From the NCBI GenBank assembly GCA_007131725.1, contig SLPZ01000133.1, forward strand, positions 1 through 40,596: a stretch of DNA of 40,596 nucleotides. Direction: 5' to 3'. The notes beneath the pieces were generated by a model. It had not been told where the DNA came from and ran no database searches. It was given only the letters and a program-made list of their open reading frames with translations. The first letter of the stretch is position 1, and each line of letters opens with the position of its first letter. Below, in pieces: positions 9,256-19,059 of this stretch. The position numbers and the translations under genes were made by a program. Source of the DNA: Balneolaceae bacterium (GTDB lineage: Bacteria; Bacteroidota; Rhodothermia; Balneolales; Balneolaceae).

Positions 9256-11103
9256 ATGTCCATTTCATTAGAAGAAAAAGTGGATCATCTGCCCCAGAGC
9301 CCGGGAGTATATCTGTTCAAAGATCAGCGGGGCGGCCATCTGTATGTGGGCAAAGCTAAGCGGCTGCGAAACCGGGTGAGGTCCTATTTTCAGGATTCAA
9401 GAAATCACGATGGACGAATTCGCGTGATGATAAAAAAAATTGCGGATGTGGAAGTGTTTGTCACCGACTCAGAAGCTGAGGCTTTAATTCTGGAAAACAA
9501 CCTGATTAAGCAGTATCACCCGAGATATAACATTATGTACCGGGATGATAAATCGTATCCCTACATTTGCATCACCAGCGATGAAAAACCCAGAGTGTAT
9601 CCAACCCGAACGGTTATAAACGACGGCAGTAAATATTTTGGCCCGTACGATCATGTGGGTCACATGCGCAGAATGCTGGAAACCATTCGAAAAACTTTTG
9701 ATTTGTGTACGTGTGCGGTATCACCTAAAATGATTGATAAATCCCGCGGGGTGCCAAAGTGGCATTCCTGTTTTGATGATTACCTGCAAAACTGCTCGGG
9801 CGACTGGGATACGGAAATTTACCAGGAAGCGGTTGCCAAAGTGGAACGCCTTCTGTCCGGAAAAACCGAAGGGTTGATGCGTGAGGTTAAAGAGGAGATG
9901 GAAATTGCTTCCCAGGCGATGGAATTTGAGCAGGCGGCAAAACTTCGGGACAGCCTCTTTTCGCTGCAGAAATACAATCAAAAAATGAAAATTGTAGACA
10001 GCAAAAAGAAAGATCGCGACCTGTTTGCAATTGCAGCCGACCGAGAACTGAACGAAGCCTGCGGGGTGATGTTTAAAATTCGAGAGGGGAAATTGATTGG
10101 TAAATTTCATCGCTTTTTACGCAACATTGAGGGGCTGAAGGAAGAGAAGCTGATGCAGTCTTTTGTAGAAGATTACTACACCGGATCGTATAAAATTGGA
10201 TCGGGCACAACACCGGAGGAAGTTTATTTGAGCGATGCCATGGAAGACTCCGGGCCGCTCGCTGAATATTTGTGGGAACAACATGGGAAAAAAGTACCGA
10301 TACACGTGCCGAAGATCGGGGAGAAGCGGCAGCTTGTGGATATGGCGGTTGCAAACGCCAAAATTAAACTCGGTGAAAGAAAATTGGAGGTCCAAAAAGC
10401 AGAACGGGACCGCATACCAAAATCCGTGAAAGATCTAAAAGAATACCTTTCCCTGACTCGCCTTCCAAGACGAATTGAATGCTTTGACAACTCGAATATG
10501 ATGGGAACAGACCCAACAGCCTCGATGGTCTGTTTTGTGGATGCAAAACCCAGAAAAAGCGAGTATAAACGATTCAAAATCAAAACAGTGGAAGGCCCGG
10601 ACGATTTTGCTTCGATGAAGGAAATCATCAAACGAAGATATTCAAGAATTAAAAAAGAAAATTTGCAGCCACCCGATCTGATTTTGGTGGATGGTGGCAA
10701 AGGGCAATTGAATGCAGCTCTTGAAGCTCTCCATGAAATTGATTTTGAGCAAGAATGTGATGTAGCCGGACTTGCAAAGCGTCTTGAGGAGTTGTTTTTA
10801 CCCGGCAAATCAGATCCGGTTATGATTCCAAAAACCTCTTCTGCACTGAAACTTCTGCAAAAGGCAAGAGATGAAGCTCACAGATTTGCGATTAACTATC
10901 ACAAAAAAAGGCGTTCAGAACGAACCCTGAAAACAGAACTGACAGATATTCCCGGTATCGGGGAGAAAAAATCACAGGAGCTGATCAAACATTTTGGTTC
11001 GGTAAAGAAAATTAAAGAGAGCAGCCTGGAAACACTTCAGGAACAATTGGGTAAAAAAACAGGAGAGGCGGTTTTCACCTATTTTCAAAATCAATCTGTT
11101 TAG
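9256..11103 (+). CDS. uvrC: excinuclease ABC subunit UvrC
   Basis: UvrC makes both incisions in nucleotide excision repair after UvrAB damage recognition. The domains are in the usual order: GIY-YIG nuclease at about 13-90 (GVYLFKDQ, LYVGKAKRLRNRV), a small Cys-containing segment (CTCAVS...CSGD), a UVR motif around 205-235 that contacts UvrB (MEIASQAMEFEQAAKLRD), the RNase H-like nuclease (IECFDNSNMMGTDPTASMV, LILVDGGKGQLNAA, HRFAINYHKKRR), and a C-terminal helix-hairpin-helix (LTDIPGIGEKKSQELIKHFG). The length of 615 residues is normal. Confidence 0.97.
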   Translation: MSISLEEKVDHLPQSPGVYLFKDQRGGHLYVGKAKRLRNRVRSYFQDSRNHDGRIRVMIKKIADVEVFVTDSEAEALILENNLIKQYHPRYNIMYRDDKSYPYICITSDEKPRVYPTRTVINDGSKYFGPYDHVGHMRRMLETIRKTFDLCTCAVSPKMIDKSRGVPKWHSCFDDYLQNCSGDWDTEIYQEAVAKVERLLSGKTEGLMREVKEEMEIASQAMEFEQAAKLRDSLFSLQKYNQKMKIVDSKKKDRDLFAIAADRELNEACGVMFKIREGKLIGKFHRFLRNIEGLKEEKLMQSFVEDYYTGSYKIGSGTTPEEVYLSDAMEDSGPLAEYLWEQHGKKVPIHVPKIGEKRQLVDMAVANAKIKLGERKLEVQKAERDRIPKSVKDLKEYLSLTRLPRRIECFDNSNMMGTDPTASMVCFVDAKPRKSEYKRFKIKTVEGPDDFASMKEIIKRRYSRIKKENLQPPDLILVDGGKGQLNAALEALHEIDFEQECDVAGLAKRLEELFLPGKSDPVMIPKTSSALKLLQKARDEAHRFAINYHKKRRSERTLKTELTDIPGIGEKKSQELIKHFGSVKKIKESSLETLQEQLGKKTGEAVFTYFQNQSV

Positions 11104-11106
11104 AAT

Positions 11107-11126
11107 TATAACATTAAAATGTTATA
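11107..11126. repeat. 20-bp perfect AT-rich palindrome
   Basis: TATAACATT (11107-11115) and AATGTTATA (11118-11126) are exact reverse complements with two bases between them. It starts 3 bp after the uvrC stop codon. There is no T-tract after it. It could be a weak terminator for uvrC or a binding site for a regulator of the sigma factor gene that begins at 11316. Confidence 0.45.
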
Positions 11127-11315
11127 GATAGTTGTAAACTGTTTGTATTACATTTCGTAAGATAGAACAGGTTGCAGGACTGAAATATCGTCAGATATCT
11201 CAGTTTGGCACAGGATATGCACACTTTATTCATAAAAGCGTTACTGGTTTCTTGAAATGTTATTCTGGTAAAAAATGTTTTGAAATTAGAGAACGCATAC
11301 ATATAATTGAAAACT

Positions 11316-11951
11316 ATGAGACTCAATAACTCAGACAACATACCGAAGAATTACGAGCAGATGCAAGACAAAGAGCTTGTGCACTTGTTCAGGAAGAAAG
11401 ACGATCAACTCGCATTCCGTGAATTGATGAATCGTCATCAGGCGAAGGTGTATTCGTATATCTTCAGCATGATTCAGAATCGTGAAGTTGCCAATGATAT
11501 CTTCCAGGAAACCTTCACCAAGGTGATCACAAAAATGGATGACACCTACAATGAACAGGGTAAATGGATTGCTTGGGTTATGCGAATTGCTCATAATGCA
11601 ACTATTGATCACATCAGAAAACAAAAACGATTTGTAGACGTTACAAGCTCGTATGATGAAGAATCAAAAACCGACTTTTACGAAAGATTGCCGGATGAAG
11701 ATTCCATCGGGCAGCATGATAAAATGGAGCTTGACGAATCAACATCGAGTTTGTTGAAACATATTTCAAAACTGCCGGAAGAGCAGCGTACTGTGGTGAT
11801 GTTGCGGCATTATTACGAGATGCCATTTAAAGAAATTGCAGAACTTACTGATGTTTCTATCAATACAGCGCTCGGGCGAATGAGATATGCTTTGATTAAT
11901 CTTCGTAAAATGTTCGATGAAGAACATGAGAAGGAATCGAATAATTTATGA
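11316..11951 (+). CDS. ECF-type RNA polymerase sigma factor
   Basis: This is a sigma-70 family extracytoplasmic-function factor with only regions 2 and 4. Region 2 shows VYSYIFSMIQNREVANDIFQ and the DNA-melting stretch WVMRIAHNATIDHIRKQKR. Region 4 shows LPEEQRTVVMLRHYYEMPF and the helix-turn-helix FKEIAELTDVSINTALGRMRYAL. The ATG at 11316 gives 211 residues. A TTG three codons upstream is possible but unneeded. The anti-sigma gene overlaps its stop by 4 bp, a coupling typical of sigma/anti-sigma pairs. Confidence 0.93.
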   Translation: MRLNNSDNIPKNYEQMQDKELVHLFRKKDDQLAFRELMNRHQAKVYSYIFSMIQNREVANDIFQETFTKVITKMDDTYNEQGKWIAWVMRIAHNATIDHIRKQKRFVDVTSSYDEESKTDFYERLPDEDSIGQHDKMELDESTSSLLKHISKLPEEQRTVVMLRHYYEMPFKEIAELTDVSINTALGRMRYALINLRKMFDEEHEKESNNL

Positions 11952-12541
11952 ATAAAAAAGATATTCGCAGTATTGCCTATTTGTACAACGAAATGGATCC
12001 CTCGGAAAAACTTGAATTTGAGAGGGATCTGAATAAAGATAATGACCTGCTTATAGAAGTAGAGTCACTTCGTAATGTCTCAGAAAAATTAGGCAAAATA
12101 CAGTCAGTTGAGCCGCCTCAAGAACTTATTGAGGCCATCCACGGTATAGCGGATAAAAGAAACGGAACCGCAAAACACTCCTACTGGCGTACAACACTTT
12201 ATGCAACAGCGGCTCTGATTCTGATTGGCATGACATCCGGAATTTTACTGCTCGAAAGTTCGGATAACAACTCACCTGGAGAGACTGAAGGTGCCTCCAT
12301 AAATACACCCATCCTTTTCGATAATCCCACAAGCACTTCTACAAGTATCAACAGAAGTGGAAAAGTTTCTCCCTGGGTAGATAATAATGAAGTAATACAT
12401 TTTCAGGACAGGCTGCACGCATCAGAAAATGCGGCTACAGATTCGATATTCAGAAAAAGTTTCCAAAAACTGACCCCTGTAACTGACCCTGCCGAATCAA
12501 GGTCTCTTCCAAGAAACCTGCACTTAACAGGCAATCGGTAA
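11948..12541 (+). CDS. putative anti-sigma factor, single-pass membrane protein
   Basis: The 197-residue protein overlaps the sigma-factor stop codon (ATGA), which supports a partner role. Its N-terminal ~80 residues have the anti-sigma fold signature without zinc ligands (IAYLYNEMDPSEKLEFERDL, then helix EVESLRNVSEKLG). One transmembrane helix follows at about 80-100 (TTLYATAALILIGMTSGILLL), and then a Ser/Thr/Asn-rich extracytoplasmic tail with no recognisable domain. The layout implies sigma sequestration at the membrane until a signal is sensed outside. The signal is unknown. Confidence 0.75.
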   Translation: MNKKDIRSIAYLYNEMDPSEKLEFERDLNKDNDLLIEVESLRNVSEKLGKIQSVEPPQELIEAIHGIADKRNGTAKHSYWRTTLYATAALILIGMTSGILLLESSDNNSPGETEGASINTPILFDNPTSTSTSINRSGKVSPWVDNNEVIHFQDRLHASENAATDSIFRKSFQKLTPVTDPAESRSLPRNLHLTGNR

Positions 12542-12585
12542 TAACTTTCCGAAGTTTGAGTAAATGGAATTTCACAATCTTTGAG

Positions 12586-12612
12586 AGAGTTAAAAAACTC
12601 TTCAAAAGAGTT
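12586..12612 (+). repeat. three-segment alternative hairpin
   Basis: AGAGTT (12586-12591) can pair with AACTCT (12596-12601). The segment AACTCTT (12596-12602) can instead pair with AAGAGTT (12606-12612). The two hairpins are mutually exclusive. They are short, AT-rich and lack a T-run, so stability is modest. The site lies between the anti-sigma gene and parA. Confidence 0.35.
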
Positions 12613-12635
12613 ATCCACCATTACATTGTGAATAA
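12611..12635. promoter_or_regulatory. pair of DnaA-box-like sites upstream of parA
   Basis: TTATCCACC at 12611-12619 differs from the DnaA-box consensus TTATNCACA at one position. TGTGAATAA at 12627-12635 is a perfect box on the minus strand. They face each other 7 bp apart, 74 bp before parA. Perfect boxes also occur by chance inside genes in this window (8263-8271, 26786-26794), so the pairing rather than a single match is the signal. Confidence 0.3.
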
Positions 12636-12708
12636 CTAATTTTGGTTAGGTATTTGGTGAGGGTTATATTGCCGAATAGTTTTAAACAATAACTCCTGAG
12701 AAGTAAAA

Positions 12709-13509
<801 letters not shown>

Positions 13510-13515
13510 GGATTT

Positions 13516-14436
13516 ATGTCTAAAAAAGTTTTAGGACGTGGTTTGGGAGCTTTTTTTCCCGATTACGAGGATGAATCCTCAAAAAAAGGAACTGAGCCTG
13601 AAAAGACAAAAACCGCCATACCGATTGATCCTTCTGAACGTGTTAATGTTGTTCTGAATATACCTGTTGATCACATCCGGCCCAACCCGCATCAACCCCG
13701 TTCAGATTTTAATGAAGAAGCGTTAGAGCAGCTTTCTGCTTCGATTGAGCGTCATGGTTTGATTCAGCCTGTAACGGTGCGCTATCTGGGACAAAAACGG
13801 TTCGAGCTTGTTAGTGGTGAAAGAAGGCTTCGCGCAACAAAACTGGCTGGAATTCCCGAAATACCGGCTTATATCCGCGAGGTAAACGATGATGAAATTA
13901 TCGCTTTCGCACTGATTGAAAATATTCAGCGCGAGGAGCTGAATCCTCTTGAGATTGCATTGGGATATCAGCGGCTGATTGATGAATGCGCGTATACTCA
14001 AAGTGAAGTTGCCGAAAGGGTGGGGAAAAACAGGTCTACGGTAACCAATACGCTGCGTTTGCTGCAATTGCCTGACTTTATCCAGGCTTCTCTCCGGGAT
14101 GAAAGTATTTCAGGAGGGCATGCACGGGCGTTAATTAATTTGAAAAACGAGAATGACCAGCGAAAGCTCTTAAAAAAAATTACATCCAAATCTCTTTCCG
14201 TCAGGCAAACGGAAGAACTGGTTCGCTCGTACGAGAAAAAAAGCGAGCAAAATAGAACCAAATCCCCGATCGTTAAAACAAATCCCTTTCTTGATGATGT
14301 ATCGAAAAGGCTTAGAAGTAAACTAAGCACAAAAGTAAACATCAAACAAAAAGGCAAAGGAGGGGAGATCAGAATTGAGTATTACTCTGATGACGATTTA
14401 GAACGATTGATACAATTCTTCGATGAAATGGATTAG
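13516..14436 (+). CDS. parB: chromosome-partitioning protein ParB/Spo0J
   Basis: ParB is a CTP-dependent clamp that loads at parS sites and spreads around the origin. The protein starts with the ParA-interacting basic motif KKVLGRGLGAFFPD. The CTP-binding domain has PNPHQPRSDF, the GERRLRATKLAG motif and ENIQREELNPLEIA. The helix-turn-helix is at TQSEVAERVGKNRSTVTNTL, and a C-terminal dimerisation domain follows (306 residues). A weak GAGGA ribosome-binding-like sequence lies before its ATG. I found no parS-like 16-mer in the window. Its 3' end overlaps the next gene by 14 bp. Confidence 0.95.
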   Translation: MSKKVLGRGLGAFFPDYEDESSKKGTEPEKTKTAIPIDPSERVNVVLNIPVDHIRPNPHQPRSDFNEEALEQLSASIERHGLIQPVTVRYLGQKRFELVSGERRLRATKLAGIPEIPAYIREVNDDEIIAFALIENIQREELNPLEIALGYQRLIDECAYTQSEVAERVGKNRSTVTNTLRLLQLPDFIQASLRDESISGGHARALINLKNENDQRKLLKKITSKSLSVRQTEELVRSYEKKSEQNRTKSPIVKTNPFLDDVSKRLRSKLSTKVNIKQKGKGGEIRIEYYSDDDLERLIQFFDEMD

Positions 14437-15052
14437 TATTCTTTTTTTTGCAACGGTAATTTTCTGTGATTCTCTATATGCACAGTACAATTTTATAGAA
14501 AAAGATTTTACGCTACTGGAGAACAGGCTGTATCAAAACTATCAGCAGCAGTTGGAAAATAACGAGACGGCAGAAGAGGGTGAATATCCAACACCAAGAT
14601 CTGTGTTATTCAAATCCATGATGATACCGGGCTGGGGGCAAATTGAAAACAGACAGATTTGGAAAGTTCCCATTATTTACGGTTTATTTGCAGGTGTTGG
14701 AATTTATACCAAACATTTACACGATGAATATAATGATTACAGGGCAGCCTATTATAATGCAGTAAACGCGCCCGACAGTGATGAAAAATTTGGCCCAACA
14801 CCCGAACGGCTTGAAGGTGTGAACGCCAGTCAGTTGCAATCGAACAGGAATAGCTTACGAAATCAGCGAGATTTTATGTTTGTTGTGATGGGGTTAGCAT
14901 ATGGATTGAATATTTTAGATGCCTATGTGTTTGCGCATATGAGAAGCTTTGATGTTTCAGACGATCTCTCGGCCCGAACAACTGTTTCGCCGGATATTTT
15001 AGCATCAGGTTCACCCGGAATCAGAGTAACATTATCATTATACAGGAATTAA
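14423..15052 (+). CDS. DUF5683-type membrane protein
   Basis: The 209-residue product has a signal sequence (MKWISILFFATVIFCDSLYA) and the DUF5683 landmark SVLFKSMMIPGWGQIENRQIWKVP, followed by hydrophobic segments (PIIYGLFAGVGIYT and MFVVMGLAYGLNILDAYVF). The function is unknown. The family commonly sits behind parAB in Bacteroidota-related genomes, which fits here because its start lies inside the parB 3' end. It should be co-translated with ParB. A link to segregation or envelope assembly is only suggested by context. Confidence 0.82.
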   Translation: MKWISILFFATVIFCDSLYAQYNFIEKDFTLLENRLYQNYQQQLENNETAEEGEYPTPRSVLFKSMMIPGWGQIENRQIWKVPIIYGLFAGVGIYTKHLHDEYNDYRAAYYNAVNAPDSDEKFGPTPERLEGVNASQLQSNRNSLRNQRDFMFVVMGLAYGLNILDAYVFAHMRSFDVSDDLSARTTVSPDILASGSPGIRVTLSLYRN

Positions 15053-15056
15053 GATT

Positions 15057-15767
15057 ATGACAGTACCTAAATATTTTACTTCAAAAGACAAACCGGAAGA
15101 CAGATTTTCCGACAGTAACAGAGACCTCTGGAGCATTTTTAAAGTAATGGGTGAATTTGTGGAAGGTTACGACTCGTTGCTTAAAATCGGCCCTTGTATA
15201 TCTATTTATGGTTCAGCCCGTGCAAAACCTGGGTCAAAATATTACGAAATGGCGGTTAAAACGGCTGCAAGTGTATCAGAAAACGGCTTTGGCGTGATAA
15301 CCGGCGGCGGTCCCGGAATTATGGAAGCGGCAAACCGCGGAGCCTATCAAAATGGCGGGAAATCGGTTGGGCTTGGAATTGAACTGCCAAAAGAACAGGG
15401 TGTGAATCGATATGTTTCTCCGGAATACACTATTAATTTTAGGTATTTTTTCGTTAGAAAAGTGATGTTTGTGAAATATGCTCAGGGTTTTATCGTTTTT
15501 CCCGGCGGTTTTGGTACACTTGATGAACTTTTTGAAACACTGACATTGATCCAGACTGAAAAAATTGAGCGTATTCCGATTGTACTTGTTGGTACAGAAT
15601 TTTGGAATAGCCTTGCAGGCTGGCTTAGAGACAGGCTTGTGGAAGAGGGATACATCAGTGAGTCAGATATGGATATGTTTTTTCTGACGGATGATTATGA
15701 AGAAGCAGTTAGATATGTTTGTGAATTTTATAAAAACCGTAAGCTTGAACCTAATTTTTCCTATTAA
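15057..15767 (+). CDS. LOG/TIGR00730-family Rossmann-fold protein
   Basis: Members of this family include cytokinin-activating nucleoside 5'-monophosphate phosphoribohydrolases (LOG). The two diagnostic motifs are present: GGGPGIMEAANRGA at about 82 and PGGFGTLDELFETLTLIQ at about 152. The second carries residues used for catalysis in characterised LOG proteins. The 236-residue length fits the longer bacterial type. It begins 4 bp after the DUF5683 stop codon, so it belongs to the parAB transcript. The true substrate in this bacterium is not known. Confidence 0.88.
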   Translation: MTVPKYFTSKDKPEDRFSDSNRDLWSIFKVMGEFVEGYDSLLKIGPCISIYGSARAKPGSKYYEMAVKTAASVSENGFGVITGGGPGIMEAANRGAYQNGGKSVGLGIELPKEQGVNRYVSPEYTINFRYFFVRKVMFVKYAQGFIVFPGGFGTLDELFETLTLIQTEKIERIPIVLVGTEFWNSLAGWLRDRLVEEGYISESDMDMFFLTDDYEEAVRYVCEFYKNRKLEPNFSY

Positions 15768-15886
15768 GAAACTTTTATTTGGAAAGTTAGTTTGAAATAT
15801 TAGCAAATACATAATGATTTTGTATGTAAAATTTCATTAAGTTAATTACGTTTAAATCAGAAAGAATCGAAAACAATTAGATCAAC

Positions 15887-16918
15887 ATGAAATCACTGAA
15901 AATTATTTTATCGTTTAGTTTAGCTCTGTTTATGTTCCTCGGAGCGGCTCAGATTTCCAACGCCCAGGATGAAGCACGGGCAGAAGCCATTCAGTTATAT
16001 AACTCTGCGCAGGAACTGGCAGGGAATAATGAATTCCAGGATGCAATTGATATGTATCGTGAAGCACTCGAAGTTTCCCGTGATAACGACCTGGATGATA
16101 TTATTGAATTAGTTGAAGAGCGCCTGCCCAGAGTATATGCAAGCAGAGCATCCAATGCTTTCAGGCAATTTCAAAGTGAGCGTACTATGTCGTCCGTAGA
16201 TAATGCTATTGAGTATTTTAAACTCTCCAGGGATGCCGCCGAAGAATTTAATGATACTCAGGTAGCACAACAAGCAACGGCTGCGATACCTCAGCTTTAT
16301 TACCTCCGTTCAGTACAGCACTTCAGAGAAGATAATCTTGAAAGTGCAATGGAAGATCTCAGTACTGCAATTGAACTGAATCCAAACTATGCTACAGCTT
16401 ACTATCAGAAGGGTATTGTTCAAAAACGATTGACGCCTGAAGATGTTGAAGAGTTTATGCAGTGGTATGACAGAGCCATTGAGATAGCACAAGAAGTTGG
16501 TGATGATCGTACACTCGAAAATGCAAGAAACGGTGCGCGCGATGAACTTATCTACAGAGCAGTAACGGTTGCGGAAGAAAGGCGTTTTAGCAGGGCTATT
16601 GAACTTCTGGAGAAAGTTGAGAACTATGATCCTAATTCATACGAAGCCCATTTCAGGCTTGCAGAAGTTTATAATGAAAGAGGCGACTGGAGTAATTCTG
16701 AAACCCATGCAAGGCGTGCTCTCGATCTGCATACCGGCGGTGTTGCAGACAAAGCAAAGATTTACTTCGAACTTGGAACATCTCTGAAGGGCCAGGGCGA
16801 AGTAGAAGCCGCATGCAGCGCTTTTGAAAATGCCCGATACGGTGATTTCACAGAACCGGCAAACCACGAATTGCAATTCGAACTGAAGTGTGAGGGACAC
16901 TCACCAACAGGCCGGTAA
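15887..16918 (+). CDS. secreted tetratricopeptide-repeat protein
   Basis: The 343-residue protein has an N-terminal signal peptide (SLKIILSFSLALFMFLGAAQISNAQD, cleavage likely after NAQ or NA). TPR helices begin around residues 30-60 (AIQLYNSAQELAGNNEFQDAID), with the clearest repeat at about 140-180 (ESAMEDLSTAIELNPNYATAYYQKGIV) and others at about 225-300. It is therefore a periplasmic protein-protein scaffold with no enzymatic motif. It is monocistronic: a 119-bp AT-rich leader precedes it and a strong terminator follows. Confidence 0.85.
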   Translation: MKSLKIILSFSLALFMFLGAAQISNAQDEARAEAIQLYNSAQELAGNNEFQDAIDMYREALEVSRDNDLDDIIELVEERLPRVYASRASNAFRQFQSERTMSSVDNAIEYFKLSRDAAEEFNDTQVAQQATAAIPQLYYLRSVQHFREDNLESAMEDLSTAIELNPNYATAYYQKGIVQKRLTPEDVEEFMQWYDRAIEIAQEVGDDRTLENARNGARDELIYRAVTVAEERRFSRAIELLEKVENYDPNSYEAHFRLAEVYNERGDWSNSETHARRALDLHTGGVADKAKIYFELGTSLKGQGEVEAACSAFENARYGDFTEPANHELQFELKCEGHSPTGR

Positions 16919-16937
16919 CAATCAGTTAGTTTTTTCT

Positions 16938-16970
16938 AAAAGCCGTGCAGTTTGCACGGCTTTTTTTTTT
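16938..16970 (+). terminator. intrinsic terminator after the TPR gene
   Basis: A 12-bp perfect stem (core GCCGTGCA / TGCACGGC at 16942-16949 and 16953-16960, extended by A:T pairs) has a 3-nt loop and runs into ten T residues. It begins 20 bp after the TPR stop codon. This is the clearest rho-independent terminator in the window. Confidence 0.93.
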
Positions 16971-17049
16971 GCCTGTACTTTTGCCTTGCAATGAAGTTGG
17001 CTATCTTTTTCTAATCTAATTAACCTAATAAAAATCGTTGAACCTGCAT

Positions 17050-19059
17050 ATGAATAAAAAGGAGCAGACCGATCTATCGCAACGTTGTGTAAATACCATA
17101 CGAACTCTTTCAATGGATGCCGTCCAGGCCGCAAATTCCGGCCATCCGGGAATGCCGATGGGGATGGCAGATACCGCATTTGTATTGTGGACAAAATTTC
17201 TGAAACATAATCCCCGAAATCCCCATTGGATTGATCGGGACAGATTTATACTATCCGCCGGCCACGGATCGATGCTTCTTTATTCGCTTCTGCATTTAAC
17301 CGGGTATGATCTGTCACTTGAGGAGATCAAAAATTTCAGACAGCTCGGCAGCATCACACCGGGCCACCCGGAATATGGCCTTACACCTGGCGTAGAAACC
17401 ACTACCGGCCCCCTTGGTCAGGGTTTTGGCACCGGGGTTGGAATGGCAATTGCCGAAGCACATCTTGCTTCTGTATTTAACAAGGATGATTACCCGATTG
17501 TTGACCACTACACGTATGCAATTGTGAGTGATGGTGATTTGATGGAGGGAATTTCTCACGAAGCCGCATCACTTGCCGGTCATTTAAAATTAAATAAGCT
17601 GATTTACCTGTACGATTCAAATAAAATTACGATTGACGGCTCAACAGACCTGGCTTTTTCGGATGAATCAAAAAAGCGATTTGAATCATATGGATGGGAT
17701 GTGCAGGTGATAGACGGCCATAATCACGATGAGATAGAACAGGCCATCCGGCATGCCCAAACTACCGATACACCTTCACTAATTGAATGTAAAACAAGAA
17801 TCGGTTACGGAAGCCCGAACAAGGAAGGAACGGCAGATTCACACGGTGCTCCGCTTGGAGAAGAGGAAATTGAGCTTACAAAAAGAAATCTCGGTGTAGA
17901 CCCGGATAAGAAATTTTTTATTGCGGATGATGTGAAAGAGGAGATGAGAAAAGCTGTAAAGAAGGGTGAAGAGCTGGAAAATGCCTGGAAAAACCAGCTT
18001 GAAGATTATGAAAAAGCATATCCATCAGATGGTGCCAAATTCAAAAAGTTTGTTAACAGAAGTTTGCCGGATAACTGGGATGAAATACTGCCGGTTTTTG
18101 AGGCGGACCCTAAAGGAATGGCTACCCGAAAATCTTCGGGTGAGGTATTAAATCATCTCGCAAAGCACTTTTTTAATCTTGTTGGAGGCTCGGCAGATCT
18201 CACCGGAAGCAACAATACAGACATGGACGGGGTGGACATTTTTGATGCCAAAAACAGATCGGGCCGATATATTCATTATGGTGTGCGGGAGCATGCCATG
18301 GGAGCAGCACTGAATGGATTAGCTCTCCACGGAGGAATAATCCCATATGGCGGCACATTCCTTGTATTTTCTGATTATAACCGTCCTGCTATTAGAATTG
18401 CTGCACTCTCAAAAATTCCGTCCATATTTGTTTTTACACACGACAGTATCGGCCTTGGGGAAGACGGCCCCACACATCAGCCTGTTGAACACCTTGCAGC
18501 GTTGCGCGCCATGCCGAACCTGGTTGTGCTGCGACCGGCCGATGCCAACGAAACATCACAATGCTGGCGGGTTGCTCTGGAAAACAATGAAGGGCCGTCA
18601 CTGCTTGTTTTAACCAGGCAGGCACTTCCTGTATTTGACAGAAAAAAATATGCGGATGCAGAACTTGCCCGAAATGGGGCTTATGTTCTCAAAAAGGAAT
18701 CCGGAAAGGAACCAGATATTATTTTAATTGCAACCGGTTCTGAAGTTCAGCTTGCAATTGAAGCCGCTGAAATTTTAGAACAAGAAGGCCTGTCTGTTAG
18801 GGTTGTGAGTGCTCCGTCCCTGGAAATATTTGAGCGTCAGTCCGATGACTATAAAAGTTCAGTACTACCGCCAAATCAGAATAAAAGAATAGCAGTTGAA
18901 GCTGGTGCAACATTTGGCTGGCATCGTTGGGTTGGGAGTGTAGGCAAAATAATCGGGCTGGACCGCTTTGGTGAATCAGCTCCGTATAAAGAGATTTACA
19001 GCCATCTTGGAATTACCGTTGAAGCCATAGTGGAACAAGCCCGAGAACTTACTCGCTAA
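17050..19059 (+). CDS. tkt: transketolase
   Basis: Transketolase transfers two-carbon ketol units in the pentose phosphate pathway using thiamine diphosphate. N-terminal landmarks are [14 protein letters not shown] and [16 protein letters not shown]. The ThDP/Mg motif is [13 protein letters not shown]...YDSN. The pyrimidine domain has [11 protein letters not shown] and [19 protein letters not shown], and the C-terminal domain ends the 669-residue chain. The ATG at 17050 is preferred to a TTG at 17038. It follows the terminator at 16938-16970, so it has its own promoter in the 80 bp between. The convergent phosphatase gene overlaps its 3' end by 11 bp. Confidence 0.96.
   Translation: MNKKEQTDLSQRCVNTIRTLSMDAVQAANSGHPGMPMGMADTAFVLWTKFLKHNPRNPHWIDRDRFILSAGHGSMLLYSLLHLTGYDLSLEEIKNFRQLGSITPGHPEYGLTPGVETTTGPLGQGFGTGVGMAIAEAHLASVFNKDDYPIVDHYTYAIVSDGDLMEGISHEAASLAGHLKLNKLIYLYDSNKITIDGSTDLAFSDESKKRFESYGWDVQVIDGHNHDEIEQAIRHAQTTDTPSLIECKTRIGYGSPNKEGTADSHGAPLGEEEIELTKRNLGVDPDKKFFIADDVKEEMRKAVKKGEELENAWKNQLEDYEKAYPSDGAKFKKFVNRSLPDNWDEILPVFEADPKGMATRKSSGEVLNHLAKHFFNLVGGSADLTGSNNTDMDGVDIFDAKNRSGRYIHYGVREHAMGAALNGLALHGGIIPYGGTFLVFSDYNRPAIRIAALSKIPSIFVFTHDSIGLGEDGPTHQPVEHLAALRAMPNLVVLRPADANETSQCWRVALENNEGPSLLVLTRQALPVFDRKKYADAELARNGAYVLKKESGKEPDIILIATGSEVQLAIEAAEILEQEGLSVRVVSAPSLEIFERQSDDYKSSVLPPNQNKRIAVEAGATFGWHRWVGSVGKIIGLDRFGESAPYKEIYSHLGITVEAIVEQARELTR

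Noticed and set aside
10224-10808. 194-residue open frame antisense to uvrC
   Set aside because: It is a shadow of the UvrC coding frame. The sequence shows no recognisable motif and UvrC is complete.
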